Below, in pieces: positions 16,150 to 24,597 of a stretch of DNA of 64,000 nt (positions are counted from its first letter, which is position 1; each line of letters opens with the position of its first letter). The notes under the pieces were generated by a model. It searched no databases, had not been told where the DNA came from, and worked only from the letters and a program-made list of their open reading frames with translations. Origin of the DNA: Microcoleus vaginatus HSN003 (GTDB lineage: Bacteria > Cyanobacteriota > Cyanobacteriia > Cyanobacteriales > Microcoleaceae); the NCBI RefSeq assembly GCF_022701255.1, contig NZ_CP031705.1:3844001-3908000 (forward strand), read 5' to 3'. Both the position numbers and the translations under genes were made by a program.

Positions 16150-16175
16150 AGTCTGCAGAGGCAGACTTCGTTTTT
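16150..16175 (+). terminator. Rho-independent-type terminator after the DUF4058 pair
   Basis: AGTCTGC (16150-16156), 4-nt loop, GCAGACT (16161-16167), then TCGTTTTT. Stem of 7 bp with a short T tract 23 bp after the stop codon of copy 2. Confidence 0.6.
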
Positions 16176-16226
16176 GTAGAAGCGATTTCAATCGCAGAAT
16201 GACTTAATTCTCAAATTGCTTGACAG

Positions 16227-16925
16227 CTAAACATCAGGATTTTGCATCAACCGCTGCTTCAAACGCGCCGGATCTCCCCGATCGACCACTTCGCCCTTTT
16301 CCAACAAAAAAGCCCCATCACAATAATTCAACTCATCCAAACGGTGAGTCACCCACAAAGCCGTAATCCCGCGATTTTTCACCAACCGCTGCACCGCCGC
16401 CACCAAATCCAACTGAGAATCAGGATCTAACAAAGCCGTCGGTTCATCCAACAGCAGAATTTCGCAGTGACGGGCGATCGCCCCAGCCAGGGCAATTCGC
16501 TGCTTTTGGCCCCCACTCAAAGCATAAATCGGCCGCCGCTGCAAATCCAGCAAATTCACAGCCTCCAAAGCCTCCGCCACCCTCTCCCGCACCTGAACGT
16601 TAGAAAGCTTTTCCTCCACCAAACCAAAAGCCACATCCGCACCCACCGTCGGCATAACCAATTGGTGATCGGGGTTTTGAAACACAAACCCCACCCGTCC
16701 ACTCAGGTCAATTTCCCCCGACAGGGGGTGCAGCAGCCCAGCCATCAGCCTCAACAGCGTAGACTTGCCGCTGCCGTTAGTGCCCAAAAGCATCCAAAAC
16801 TCGCCCTTAGGTACGTCCAGAGAGCAACCTTGCAACACTCGATCGCCCGACGGCCAGCAAAAACCCAAATCCCGCACAGCAACGGCTGACTGGCTCATAT
16901 CGGCACCAACACCCCCAGCCCTCAT
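16227..16925 (-). CDS. Energy-coupling-factor/CbiO-type ABC ATPase
   Basis: 232 residues. Walker A LGTNGSGKST, Q-loop VGFVFQNPDHQLVMPTVGAD, signature LSGGQKQRIALAGAI, Walker B EILLLDEPTALLDPDSQ, H-loop VTHRLDEL. QNPDHQ is typical of ECF (CbiO/EcfA) ATPases for cobalt, vitamins or other micronutrients. No T or S component is nearby, so the substrate is open. Its ATG overlaps the stop of the 89-residue gene as ATGA (16925-16922) with GGGAG just upstream, which indicates translational coupling. Confidence 0.9.
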   Translation of the reverse strand: MRAGGVGADMSQSAVAVRDLGFCWPSGDRVLQGCSLDVPKGEFWMLLGTNGSGKSTLLRLMAGLLHPLSGEIDLSGRVGFVFQNPDHQLVMPTVGADVAFGLVEEKLSNVQVRERVAEALEAVNLLDLQRRPIYALSGGQKQRIALAGAIARHCEILLLDEPTALLDPDSQLDLVAAVQRLVKNRGITALWVTHRLDELNYCDGAFLLEKGEVVDRGDPARLKQRLMQNPDV

Positions 16926-17191
16926 TCTGCTCCCATCGAGACAAAACCAGGGGATCTGCCTGTAGATGACGCCCCCGATTTCTGAGAAACCACCACCCCA
17001 GAAATCTCGCTGCTGAGTACAGCCACCTTTTTCTCAGGATTTTTCTCGCAAGTGAGTTCCAAAATTTGCTGTTGGGAGTTGCGAATCGCGTCTAAAACCT
17101 GTTGATAAACAGCCTCAGCGTCCTCCGCCAACTTCCGCTGCACCGACAGCGAGACGGGCGTATTTTTCACAATGATGTCAATGCTGAACAT
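16922..17191 (-). CDS. Small hypothetical protein coupled to the ABC ATPase
   Basis: 89 residues: MFSIDIIVKNTPVSLSVQRK, then a helical region AEDAEAVYQQVLDAIRNSQQ, a LELTCEKNPEKKVAVLSSEI strand segment and a Ser/Gly tail. No signal peptide or membrane helix. I do not recognise a family; the sequence composition looks like a conserved small cytoplasmic protein. The ATGA overlap with the ATPase gene suggests a linked function or stoichiometry. Confidence 0.8.
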   Translation of the reverse strand: MFSIDIIVKNTPVSLSVQRKLAEDAEAVYQQVLDAIRNSQQQILELTCEKNPEKKVAVLSSEISGVVVSQKSGASSTGRSPGFVSMGAE

Positions 17192-17608
17192 ATAGTCTTA
17201 AAAACCTAAGTTTGGAGCTCTATCCTCAGTATATATATAGGACTCACCCACGGAAACCCAGTTTCTTAGAAAAATGAGAGGTTGAGGCCGATATATATAC
17301 GAAGCCACCGGGCTTCTGACGCAAAGCGCAAAGACTCCTATATAGTAGAAGTTCCCAAATGCAGGGCAAGGACTTGGGGGGCTTAGAGGGCTTCGGGGAC
17401 TTCGGGGACTTCCGACAAGTCAAGAGCCGGAAGTTTTTTAATAAAAACTTGCTCTTGTAAAGAATTACCTCTATAATCGTTAATACGGTAAAGAAAAGTA
17501 AACTCTGTTCATAATCCAACTTGTTTTCTGCTAAGCAGAGGCAACGGTTAGAGATTAATGACTAGAGGCAGATCCGTTGTAATTATATCCATTTGGAGAT
17601 TTGCGTAA
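17192..17608 (+). promoter_or_regulatory. psbD upstream region with sigma70-type promoter
   Basis: A -35 TTGCTC at 17449-17454 and a -10 TATAAT at 17472-17477 are separated by exactly 17 bp, which puts the start site near 17484 and gives a leader of about 125 nt. GGAG lies about 11 nt before the psbD ATG. Upstream there are two runs of TATATATA (17230-17240, 17290-17300), an AGAAACC-type palindrome remnant (17257-17275) and short GGCTT/CGGGGACTT tandem repeats (17375-17410). No other gene is seen. Confidence 0.65.
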
Positions 17609-18667
17609 ATGACAATCGCAGTCGGACGCGCCCAGACCGAAAGAGGCATCTTTGATGCACTCGACGACTGGCTCAAACGCGATCGCTTCGTCTTCGTAGG
17701 CTGGTCTGGCATCCTGCTATTCCCCTGCGCCTACCTCGCCATCGGTGGCTGGTTAACAGGCACCACCTTCGTCACATCCTGGTACACCCACGGTTTGGCA
17801 AGCTCCTACCTCGAAGGAGCCAACTTCCTCACCGTAGCAGTTTCCACCCCAGCCAACAGCCTCGGACACTCCCTGCTGTTCCTGTGGGGCCCCGAAGCAC
17901 AGTGGGACTTTACCCGCTGGTTCCAACTCGGTGGCCTGTGGACATTCGTAGCCCTCCACGGCGCTTTCGCACTGATCGGCTTTTGCCTGCGTCAGATTGA
18001 AATCGCCCGTTTGGTAGGCATCCGTCCCTACAACGCCCTAGCATTCACCGGCCCCATCGCCGTGTTTGTTTCGGTGTTCCTGCTTTACCCCTTGGGTCAA
18101 TCAGGCTGGTTCTTCGCCCCCAGTTTCGGCGTCGCAGCAATTTTCCGCTTCCTGTTATTCCTGCAAGGCTTCCACAACTGGACGCTCAACCCCTTCCACA
18201 TGATGGGCGTTGCAGGCATCTTGGGCGGCGCGCTGTTGTGCGCCATCCACGGTGCAACCGTAGAAAACACCTTGTTTGAAGACGGCGAAGGCTCAAACAC
18301 CTTCCGCGCCTTCAACCCAACTCAGTCAGAAGAAACCTACTCGATGGTTACAGCTAACCGCTTTTGGTCGCAAATCTTCGGAATTGCGTTCTCCAACAAG
18401 CGCTGGTTGCACTTCTTCATGCTGTTCGTACCTGTCACAGGCTTGTGGATGAGCTCCATTGGCATCGTCGGTTTAGCATTAAACCTGCGCGCCTATGACT
18501 TCGTATCACAAGAATTGCGCGCTGCTGAAGATCCTGAGTTTGAAACGTTCTACACTAAGAACATTCTGCTTAACGAAGGCATTCGTGCTTGGATGGCTCC
18601 TACTGACCAACCTCACGAAAACTACATCTTCCCTGAAGAAGTTCTGCCTCGCGGTAACGCTCTGTAA
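17609..18667 (+). CDS. psbD: Photosystem II reaction-centre protein D2
   Basis: 352 residues, the standard length of D2. The numbering fits the known cofactor residues: Tyr160 (redox-active TyrD), His197 (P680 ligand), His214 and His268 (non-haem iron). Five membrane helices bind chlorophyll, pheophytin and quinone QA in the thylakoid. Usually one cyanobacterial psbD copy overlaps psbC and another stands alone. Here no psbC follows and a terminator lies 75 bp downstream, so this is the solitary (psbD2-type) copy, which in other species responds to high light. Confidence 0.98.
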   Translation: MTIAVGRAQTERGIFDALDDWLKRDRFVFVGWSGILLFPCAYLAIGGWLTGTTFVTSWYTHGLASSYLEGANFLTVAVSTPANSLGHSLLFLWGPEAQWDFTRWFQLGGLWTFVALHGAFALIGFCLRQIEIARLVGIRPYNALAFTGPIAVFVSVFLLYPLGQSGWFFAPSFGVAAIFRFLLFLQGFHNWTLNPFHMMGVAGILGGALLCAIHGATVENTLFEDGEGSNTFRAFNPTQSEETYSMVTANRFWSQIFGIAFSNKRWLHFFMLFVPVTGLWMSSIGIVGLALNLRAYDFVSQELRAAEDPEFETFYTKNILLNEGIRAWMAPTDQPHENYIFPEEVLPRGNAL

Positions 18668-18742
18668 TCAGGGCGAAATATCAAAATTTCCAACATTTTA
18701 AAAGGGTAAGATAAAGCAGTTTAGGCTTTACCCTTAATGCTT

Positions 18743-18774
18743 AAAAAGCTCCCGCCACCAGGCAGGAGCTTTTT
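18743..18774 (+). terminator. psbD transcription terminator
   Basis: AAAAAGCTCC (18743-18752) and GGAGCTTTTT (18765-18774) form a 10-bp stem around a 12-nt loop, ending in a T tract. It closes the monocistronic psbD unit. Confidence 0.85.
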
Positions 18775-19186
18775 GTTTCCGGGATGCGATCGAATTAGCG
18801 CCCTAAAAAAGTTGATTTTGTACAAAAACAAACTCTGCCGGCAATTAGAACAACTCGTCTCTTTATATTGGGTGAACTCTCCTATCTGGCAAGAAATCGA
18901 GCTGCCTTTGCCGGAGGCCACAGTTGCCATGCACCTGATAGCCAGACAGCCCGCCCGGATTCTGAAGAACAACATATCGGCAAATGGCTGAAGCTGCGAT
19001 CGCCCGCTTGCTGTAGAGATCGATCAAAGACCTTGCAGCAGCAGTAATTTCACCCAATCTTGCAAAAATCTCAATTTGTATCCCCCCACTTCTAATTCCT
19101 TGTGTTATTCTAATAATTGTGAATACTAGAATGACACTCAGAACGCAAGTTCTTCTGGTAACGCTGGCAAGGGCTAGCGCACAAAT
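18775..19186. other. Spacer after psbD, no gene seen
   Basis: Short overlapping frames exist on both strands but none shows family motifs, a ribosome site or codon usage like the neighbours. Nothing else is apparent apart from a HIP1-like site near 18995. Confidence 0.5.
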
Positions 19187-19187
19187 C

Positions 19188-19215
19188 ATCACCTTAAATC
19201 TTGTATTTAGGTGAT
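19188..19215. promoter_or_regulatory. 11-bp hairpin upstream of the structured RNA region
   Basis: ATCACCTTAAAT (19188-19199) pairs with ATTTAGGTGAT (19205-19215) with one bulged base and a 5-nt loop. It lies 35 bp before the folded region and carries the same AGGTGA word as the Shine-Dalgarno at 19250, so it could be an operator or a competing RNA arm. Confidence 0.4.
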
Positions 19216-19249
19216 GTGCGTTCCAATATGAAGCCATTTAGCTAAACCT

Positions 19250-19505
19250 GGAGGTGATGCCCATGATAGAAAGTAGTAAACGCATGGGTCATCAGATTGG
19301 AAACTACCGGCTGTGCGCCGGGGCCGCTCACTAGCAGTCAGCCGTCGTCTCCAACGGGAAACGACTTCCACGGGGAACCAGGCTGAGCTAGGGATTCTCC
19401 CGGCAGTCAGGTTCTAATCTGAAGACCCGCTAGACCGCTCTCACCTCAAATAGTGTTAAATCTTAAGTATTAAAACTTGAGGCTAAACGCTATTGGTGAG
19501 AGCGG
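19250..19505 (+). ncRNA. Long foldable RNA with alternative 3' hairpin; 6S-like rod or leader attenuator
   Basis: Nested long-range complementarity gives a rod. GAGGTGA (19251-19257) pairs with TCACCTC (19441-19447). GGGTCATCAGATT (19286-19298) pairs with AATCTGAAGACCC (19416-19428), one mismatch. CTAGC-AG-TCAGCC (19331-19343) pairs with GGCTGAGCTAG (19381-19391), and GTCGT/ACGAC closes the tip. CCGCTCTCACC (19435-19445) can instead pair perfectly with GGTGAGAGCGG (19495-19505), opening the rod's base. The layout would suit a 6S-type RNA or a cis leader for the pterin dehydratase gene 70 bp downstream. Assignment to a known family is not possible by eye. Confidence 0.45.
19263..19334 (+). CDS. 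Possible 23-residue leader peptide inside the RNA region
   Basis: ATG at 19263 is preceded at 8 nt by GGAGGTGAT, a perfect anti-16S complement (19250-19258). The frame reads MIESSKRMGHQIGNYRLCAG, AAH, stop. The Shine-Dalgarno is the strand that the rod's base stem would hide, so translation could switch with the fold. The IGNYRL word also resembles the start of Ser/Thr kinase domains, so a decayed kinase fragment is an alternative. Confidence 0.3.
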   Translation: MIESSKRMGHQIGNYRLCAGAAH

Positions 19506-19575
19506 ATAGTTTTTGGTCAGGATGTCTACAAGTGGGTAGTTAATCTGCCATTGCTAATCCCAAAGAAAAAAAATT

Positions 19576-19857
19576 ATGGCTGAGCTAATTAACAATACTG
19601 AAATTAAAGAGCGCGCCAGTCAATTGTCAGGTTGGACAATTGAAGGTAAACAACTGCGCTCTACCCGTTTATTTAAAGATTTTATCGAAGCGATCGCCTT
19701 TGTAAATAAGTTGGTCGCCCCCTCAGAAGCCGCAGGACATCACCCCGACATAGAAATCTCCTACAACAAAGTTACAGTTAACTTGACAACCCACGATGCC
19801 GGAGGCTTAACTGAGAAAGACTTTGCGCTAGCCCAAGAGATTTCTACGCTAGATTAA
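19576..19857 (+). CDS. 4a-hydroxytetrahydrobiopterin (pterin-4a-carbinolamine) dehydratase
   Basis: 93 residues, the normal length for the PCD/DCoH family. The catalytic stretch AAGHHPDIEISYNKVTVNL followed by TTHDAGGLTEKDFALA holds the conserved HH and the third His. The enzyme dehydrates 4a-hydroxy-tetrahydropterins, as in aromatic hydroxylase or pterin recycling. No hydroxylase gene is adjacent. A double PTPS-domain gene lies 11 kb away. The folded RNA region precedes it and may regulate it. Confidence 0.92.
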   Translation: MAELINNTEIKERASQLSGWTIEGKQLRSTRLFKDFIEAIAFVNKLVAPSEAAGHHPDIEISYNKVTVNLTTHDAGGLTEKDFALAQEISTLD

Positions 19858-20016
19858 AAGAGTGCCCGTTGGCCCCACAAGAGCCACTGCATCTAGCGAC
19901 ATTCCCGGATCGAGGAAAGCTCGCAAATAAAAATCGACTGGGGGTTAAAATCGGGTGTGAAAAAGTAGAGAGGCCCAACGTTCAATGTATAAAAGGCTAT
20001 TCCCCATCATCCGACC

Positions 20017-21666
20017 ATGATCGTATTTGAAAAGCCAGAGTTCAAGAACGAGTCTGCAGCAGAAAAAACCGATCTTATAGAAAAGCTTTTAGATATTGGC
20101 GCGGCTCTGTCGAGCGCCCAAGATTTGGGCGAATTGTTAAACTTAATTTTATCCAAAAGTAGAGAAATTACCTACAGCGATGCTGGCAGTGTTTACTTAG
20201 TAGATCACAGCGACGAAAAATCTAAGCTGCTGTTCAAGGTAGCGCAAAACGGTTCTAAACCCAGCCTGTCGTTTAAAGAGTTTGCCCTGCCGCTGACAGA
20301 CAAAAGCTTGGCGGGATACGTGGCAATTACAGGTCAAAGTTTGAACCTGTCTGATGCCTACGACTTACCCACGGGCGTACCCTACCGGCTAGATACCAGT
20401 TTTGACAGGGATATTAATTACCGCACCTGCTCGGTAATGGTACTGCCGATGCAAAACCGACAGGGGGAGACAATAGGTGTACTGCAACTGATCAACCGCA
20501 AAACAAAGTCAGATACGGTGCTGACAGCAGAAAATGCCTGGGAATCGACGCAGCAGTATTCGGAGTGGGAAGAAAGGATAGTTCGATCGCTTGCTTCTCA
20601 AGCAGCCATCTCGATCGAGCGCAATCAACTCCAAGATAGCATAGAAAATTTGTTCGAGGGCTTCGTGAAAGCCTCGGTGCAAGTCATAGAAGCCAGAGAC
20701 CCCTGTACCTACGGTCATTCAGAACGAGTAGCAGCCCTCACAGTACGCCTTTCAGAAGAAGTAAACACCGTCACCAGCGGAGGACTGCGCTCTATTTACT
20801 TTAACAGCCGCCAAATTCAAGAAATTCGCTACGCCGCCCTGCTGCACGATTTTGGCAAAATCGGAGTCTCCGAAGCAGTTTTGACCAAACAGAAAAAGCT
20901 CTACCCCGCACAGCTAGAAATTATTCGCCACCGCTTTGGCTTAGCTCAGCGGACGATGGAAATGGAATGCGTCCAGTCTAAATATAAATACTTGCTGGAG
21001 CATTCAGCCTACCGAAAACACCCGAGCCAGGAGCCAGAGTGCGCTCAATGCCAGGAAATTGAACAGCTAGACACTAAGCTAGCAGAGGCGAAAACCAGAT
21101 TAGCAGAATACTGGGAAGTGCTGCTAGAGGCAAACGAGCCTCACATTTTGGCAGCAGAACCCCTAGCTCAACTGCGAGAGATTTCTCGACAAACTTACAG
21201 AGATATAGATGGGGCAAAGAAACCCCTGTTGAACCCAGACGAGATCATGCAATTGATGGTGTCGAGGGGCAACCTGACGCAGGAAGAACGATCGGCAATA
21301 GAATTTCACGTAACTCACACTTACGAGTTTCTGAAACAAATTCCTTGGACAAAGGATTTGAAAAATGTTCCAGACATTGCTTACGGACATCATGAAAAAC
21401 TCGACGGCACAGGCTATCCGCGAGGTCTAAACAACTCAGAAATTCCCATTCAAGCACAATTGATGACGATCGCCGATATTTACGACGCCCTGACAGCGGG
21501 CGATCGCCCCTACAAGCGAGCTCTGCGAACAGAGGCAGCGATGAAAATTTTGCGGCAAGAAGCAGCTCACCACAAAATCAACGCTGATTTGTTAGAATTG
21601 TTCGATCATCGCCAAGTCTTTAGCGTTCTCGGGCACAGCTTGGAGGTTAAAGTCGAATCAGCCTAG
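20017..21666 (+). CDS. GAF - HD-GYP protein with an internal insertion
   Basis: 549 residues. An N-terminal GAF domain (residues about 20-205, DAGSVYLVDH, LAGYVAITGQSLNLSDAY) senses a small ligand. The HD-GYP output domain has YGHSERVAAL, LLHDFGKIG (His about 277) and YGHHEKLDGTGYPRGL (about 455-470). HD-GYP domains hydrolyse cyclic di-GMP. The HD and GYP motifs are about 185 residues apart rather than the usual 60-65. An extra 120-residue segment with coiled coil and ECAQCQE lies between them. No signal peptide; cytoplasmic. Monocistronic. Confidence 0.9.
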   Translation: MIVFEKPEFKNESAAEKTDLIEKLLDIGAALSSAQDLGELLNLILSKSREITYSDAGSVYLVDHSDEKSKLLFKVAQNGSKPSLSFKEFALPLTDKSLAGYVAITGQSLNLSDAYDLPTGVPYRLDTSFDRDINYRTCSVMVLPMQNRQGETIGVLQLINRKTKSDTVLTAENAWESTQQYSEWEERIVRSLASQAAISIERNQLQDSIENLFEGFVKASVQVIEARDPCTYGHSERVAALTVRLSEEVNTVTSGGLRSIYFNSRQIQEIRYAALLHDFGKIGVSEAVLTKQKKLYPAQLEIIRHRFGLAQRTMEMECVQSKYKYLLEHSAYRKHPSQEPECAQCQEIEQLDTKLAEAKTRLAEYWEVLLEANEPHILAAEPLAQLREISRQTYRDIDGAKKPLLNPDEIMQLMVSRGNLTQEERSAIEFHVTHTYEFLKQIPWTKDLKNVPDIAYGHHEKLDGTGYPRGLNNSEIPIQAQLMTIADIYDALTAGDRPYKRALRTEAAMKILRQEAAHHKINADLLELFDHRQVFSVLGHSLEVKVESA

Positions 21667-21958
21667 ACGAGTCGGGCGGGCTGTGCTAAAAAGTAAATAG
21701 GCGATCGGGCGCTATCAAGTGTCACCCGTCAGATCAATTCACAACCCAAGCGGGGTCGGATTTTGACGCAGTTGAGTACAGGTTAAAAAACAGGCTCTCT
21801 GCAGGCGTCAGTCACATCTATATACTCGGTCAATCCGAAAGAATCAAAAGAAAAAGTGAATTTTAGGTGTCTTTTTAGAGTATGCTTGTGGAGCAACGAC
21901 TGACCACATAGAAGACTAGAAAAGTTTCTCTGTAATCGGTGTGAGGATGAGAGTGAAT

Positions 21959-24250
21959 ATGTCGAAATTTTTGTGGAGTTACTTACTAATCAGCCCAGCA
22001 GTCTTAGGAGCTACCCTAGTAGTTTCTTCGAGCGCGATGGCAGCAGACGCTCAGCAGGCTGCTGATGCGCTCAATCCCGCTGTCGCAAAAGCTGAAACCG
22101 CTGAAACCTCCGAAGCGAAACTAAATGCTTTAGCTGCTGTTTCCGAAACAACTGCAGCCTCCGAGCCAGTAGAAGAAATTTCCGAAGCCGCCGCAGGCAG
22201 CGAAACTAAGGCAGCGATTGCAGATTGGGCCACGGCTGCAACTGAAAATGCGATCGTCGGAGCCAACACAGCCCCCGCAGACGCAAATCCCCAAGCGGCA
22301 TCACAACCTACAAGTGAATCTTTAGCTGCAGTTGAGCCAACAGTCGCTCAACCAGTAGAAAATTCGGTCCCAGCAGCCCAACTAGAAATTCCAGCCCCGG
22401 CAGCTACCGCTCTCCCAGAAGAAATCGGTGCAGTTCAATTAGAAACTCCAGCCCCAGCAGTGGCAGAGTCGGCAGTGGCAGAGTCGGCAGTGGCAGAGTC
22501 GGCAGTGGCAGAGCCAGCAGTGGCAGAATCGGCAGTGGCAGAGTCAGCAGAAAAAAGTTTGCCACAACCGGCTGAAGCTTTAGCCCAAACTGCCGCACCG
22601 CAAGAGCAAAACCCAGCCGCCACATTAGAACAGCTCAACCAGTACACCAGCGAAGGTGCTGCAGGCGGCGAAACTGAAGGTCAAGTTACCTCAGTATCTC
22701 AACTTTCCGACGTGCGGCCCACAGACTGGGCCTTCCAAGCACTGCAATCCCTAGTCGAGCGCTACGGCTGTATTGCCGGTTATCCCGACGGCACCTTCCG
22801 CGGCAACCGGGCAATGACTCGCTACGAATTCGCAGCCGGTTTAAATGCTTGCTTAGACAAGGTGAGCGAGCTAATTAGAGGTGGCACTGGCAACTTGGCG
22901 ACGAGAGATGACTTGGCGGCCCTCCAACGGCTCCAAGAAGAATTTGCAGCGGAACTGGCAACCCTGCGCGGTCGCGTCGATGCTCTGGAAGCTCGGACAT
23001 CCGAACTCGAAGCCAACCAATTCTCCACCACTACTAAGCTGACTGGGGAAGCAATTTTCGCTCTCAGCGACGACTTTAGTAGCGACGTTAGCGTTTTTGG
23101 CAGAGACGGCGAAAGAATCGGCAGCAACAATAACGAAGCTGTCTTCCAACAGCGGGTGCGTCTCAATTTAAATACGAGCTTCACCGGCAGAGACTTGCTG
23201 CTGACCAGGCTTCAAGTCGGCAACGGTCAAAGATTCAACCTTGGGGCTACCACCGAAGGCACTCAAACTTGGAATTTTGTCGGCAGAACCGACAACGTTG
23301 TTTCCCTCGACACCTTGCTGTACAAGTTCCCCGTCGGTCAGCGACTGAACGTTAGCCTGATAGCCAACGCTGGCGTTTGGGACGACATTCTGCCGACTGT
23401 CAACCCTTACTTTGAAGACTTTGACGGCGGCAACGGGTCATTGAGCACCTTTGGACAGCGGAACCCGATTTATCGCTTAGGTGGCGGTGCAGGTATCGGC
23501 TTTGACTATGCCTTCGGTGGCAGGGGTTTGCTGGGCGGCGTGTTCGGCCCGACTTCTCTGTCCTTCGGTTATTTGTCGTCCACAGCAGCCAGCCCGGCTA
23601 GGGGTGCAGGCTTGTTGAACGGCGACTACGCGGCGATGGGTCAGTTGACTTTTACCCCCGGACGCAACTTGCAAGTTGCTTTCAACTATAACCACGGTTA
23701 CTTTAGCAGAGGTAACTTTGGGTTTGACAATGGTTTAGCGAATGGGCCAGGCAGTCTCGGCGGTTTCACCGGTACGGGCGTGGCTAATTCTCTTAACGGT
23801 TTGAGCGAGGGTTTTGAGTTGGCTGACGGCACCAGCTTTGGTGCTCGCAAAGTTGTCACCAACTCCTACGGTGCTCAGGCTTCCTTGCGACTCAACCCGA
23901 GATTTATCCTTGGTGGCTGGGCTGGTTTAACCAATGCCCGCATTATCGGTATCGGCGATGCGAAAATTTGGAACTACGCTGTAACCTTGGCTTTGCCCGA
24001 TTTAGGGAAAGAAGGCAATTTGCTAGGACTCGTGGTAGGTCGTGAGCCTTACTTGGATAAACTTGAAGCCTCCAGGAGTTTGCGGAGCTTCCGCAACGAT
24101 GATTCCTATCACGTTGAAGGGTTCTACAAGTTTCAGCTCTCGGACAACATTTCTGTTACTCCGGGCGTGATTTGGGTGACTAATCCTAATCAAGATGACC
24201 GTAATGATGACATCATCATCGGTACTCTGAGAACTACTTTCACGTTCTAA
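21959..24250 (+). CDS. SLH-domain OprB-type outer-membrane porin
   Basis: 763 residues from ATG 21959 (the longer frame begins at GTG 21941). A signal peptide (FLWSYLLISPAVLGATLVVSS) is followed by a 200-residue Ala/Glu/Ser linker containing six SAVAE/PAVAE units. An SLH domain (VSQLSDVRPTDWAFQALQSL, YPDGTFRGNRAMTRYEFA) that binds peptidoglycan follows, then a coiled coil (LQEEFAAELATLRGRVDALE) and a beta-barrel ending in TFTF. This is the usual cyanobacterial porin plan. The linker is unusually long. It probably passes ions or small solutes. Confidence 0.93.
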   Translation: MSKFLWSYLLISPAVLGATLVVSSSAMAADAQQAADALNPAVAKAETAETSEAKLNALAAVSETTAASEPVEEISEAAAGSETKAAIADWATAATENAIVGANTAPADANPQAASQPTSESLAAVEPTVAQPVENSVPAAQLEIPAPAATALPEEIGAVQLETPAPAVAESAVAESAVAESAVAEPAVAESAVAESAEKSLPQPAEALAQTAAPQEQNPAATLEQLNQYTSEGAAGGETEGQVTSVSQLSDVRPTDWAFQALQSLVERYGCIAGYPDGTFRGNRAMTRYEFAAGLNACLDKVSELIRGGTGNLATRDDLAALQRLQEEFAAELATLRGRVDALEARTSELEANQFSTTTKLTGEAIFALSDDFSSDVSVFGRDGERIGSNNNEAVFQQRVRLNLNTSFTGRDLLLTRLQVGNGQRFNLGATTEGTQTWNFVGRTDNVVSLDTLLYKFPVGQRLNVSLIANAGVWDDILPTVNPYFEDFDGGNGSLSTFGQRNPIYRLGGGAGIGFDYAFGGRGLLGGVFGPTSLSFGYLSSTAASPARGAGLLNGDYAAMGQLTFTPGRNLQVAFNYNHGYFSRGNFGFDNGLANGPGSLGGFTGTGVANSLNGLSEGFELADGTSFGARKVVTNSYGAQASLRLNPRFILGGWAGLTNARIIGIGDAKIWNYAVTLALPDLGKEGNLLGLVVGREPYLDKLEASRSLRSFRNDDSYHVEGFYKFQLSDNISVTPGVIWVTNPNQDDRNDDIIIGTLRTTFTF
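22450..22560 (+). repeat. 15-bp tandem repeats in the porin linker
   Basis: GTGGCAGAGTCGGCA is repeated six times with single-base changes (AGTCGG, AGCCAG, AATCGG, AGTCAG). Each unit adds one VAESA block to the low-complexity linker between signal peptide and SLH domain. Unit number is likely to vary. Confidence 0.85.
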
Positions 24251-24320
24251 GAGCGGATTAGAGGAGGCAGGGGGAGGGGGGTCATACTCTCTCTCCTAGC
24301 AACTCTCAAGGCCCAGTTTA

Positions 24321-24346
24321 GCCCTGCCTGCCGCAGGGCTTTTTTG
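24321..24346 (+). terminator. Porin gene terminator
   Basis: GCCCTGC (24321-24327), 5-nt loop, GCAGGGC (24333-24339), then TTTTTTT: a clean rho-independent signal 70 bp after the stop codon. Confidence 0.88.
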
Positions 24347-24597
24347 TTTGCGGGACAAAGGGGGCGCCCAGAATCTATTAAAATAAAAATTAAAAATTAT
24401 TAGTCATAGACGCAGAAACCCGGTTTCTTGAGGTAATGCCGATCGTTCTAACGATCGAGTGATGAAAGTCGATTAAGTTCAGGGGAAAACCGGGGTATAA
24501 TAAAAGGTAAAGTGAGGGGTTAGAATTGGGAACTCAACATTGAGGAGAATTTTAACCTCTGACTTCGGAGTTGATAATTCGGGTATTGGAAGCAATT
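24347..24597. other. Promoter region of the Rrf2 gene with a palindromic repeat
   Basis: AGAAACCCGGTTTCT at 24414-24428 belongs to the same dispersed palindrome family as 10011-10077. AT-rich DNA follows, with a GGTATAATAAAAGG segment at about 24493-24506 whose TATAAT is a likely -10 for the regulator gene. GGAAG lies about 6 nt before the chosen start. Confidence 0.5.

Noticed and set aside
18737..18991. 84-codon plus-strand frame after psbD
   Set aside because: It begins inside the psbD terminator, has no ribosome site and no recognisable motif; overlapping frames on the other strand are equally open.
18863..19237. 124-codon minus-strand frame before the folded RNA
   Set aside because: No start context, mixed hydrophobic and Cys/Arg-rich composition, no family resemblance; treated as chance.
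19381..19450. tRNA-like words (GGTTCTAATCTG) in the folded region
   Set aside because: The T-arm does not pair and no acceptor or anticodon stem can be drawn on either strand.
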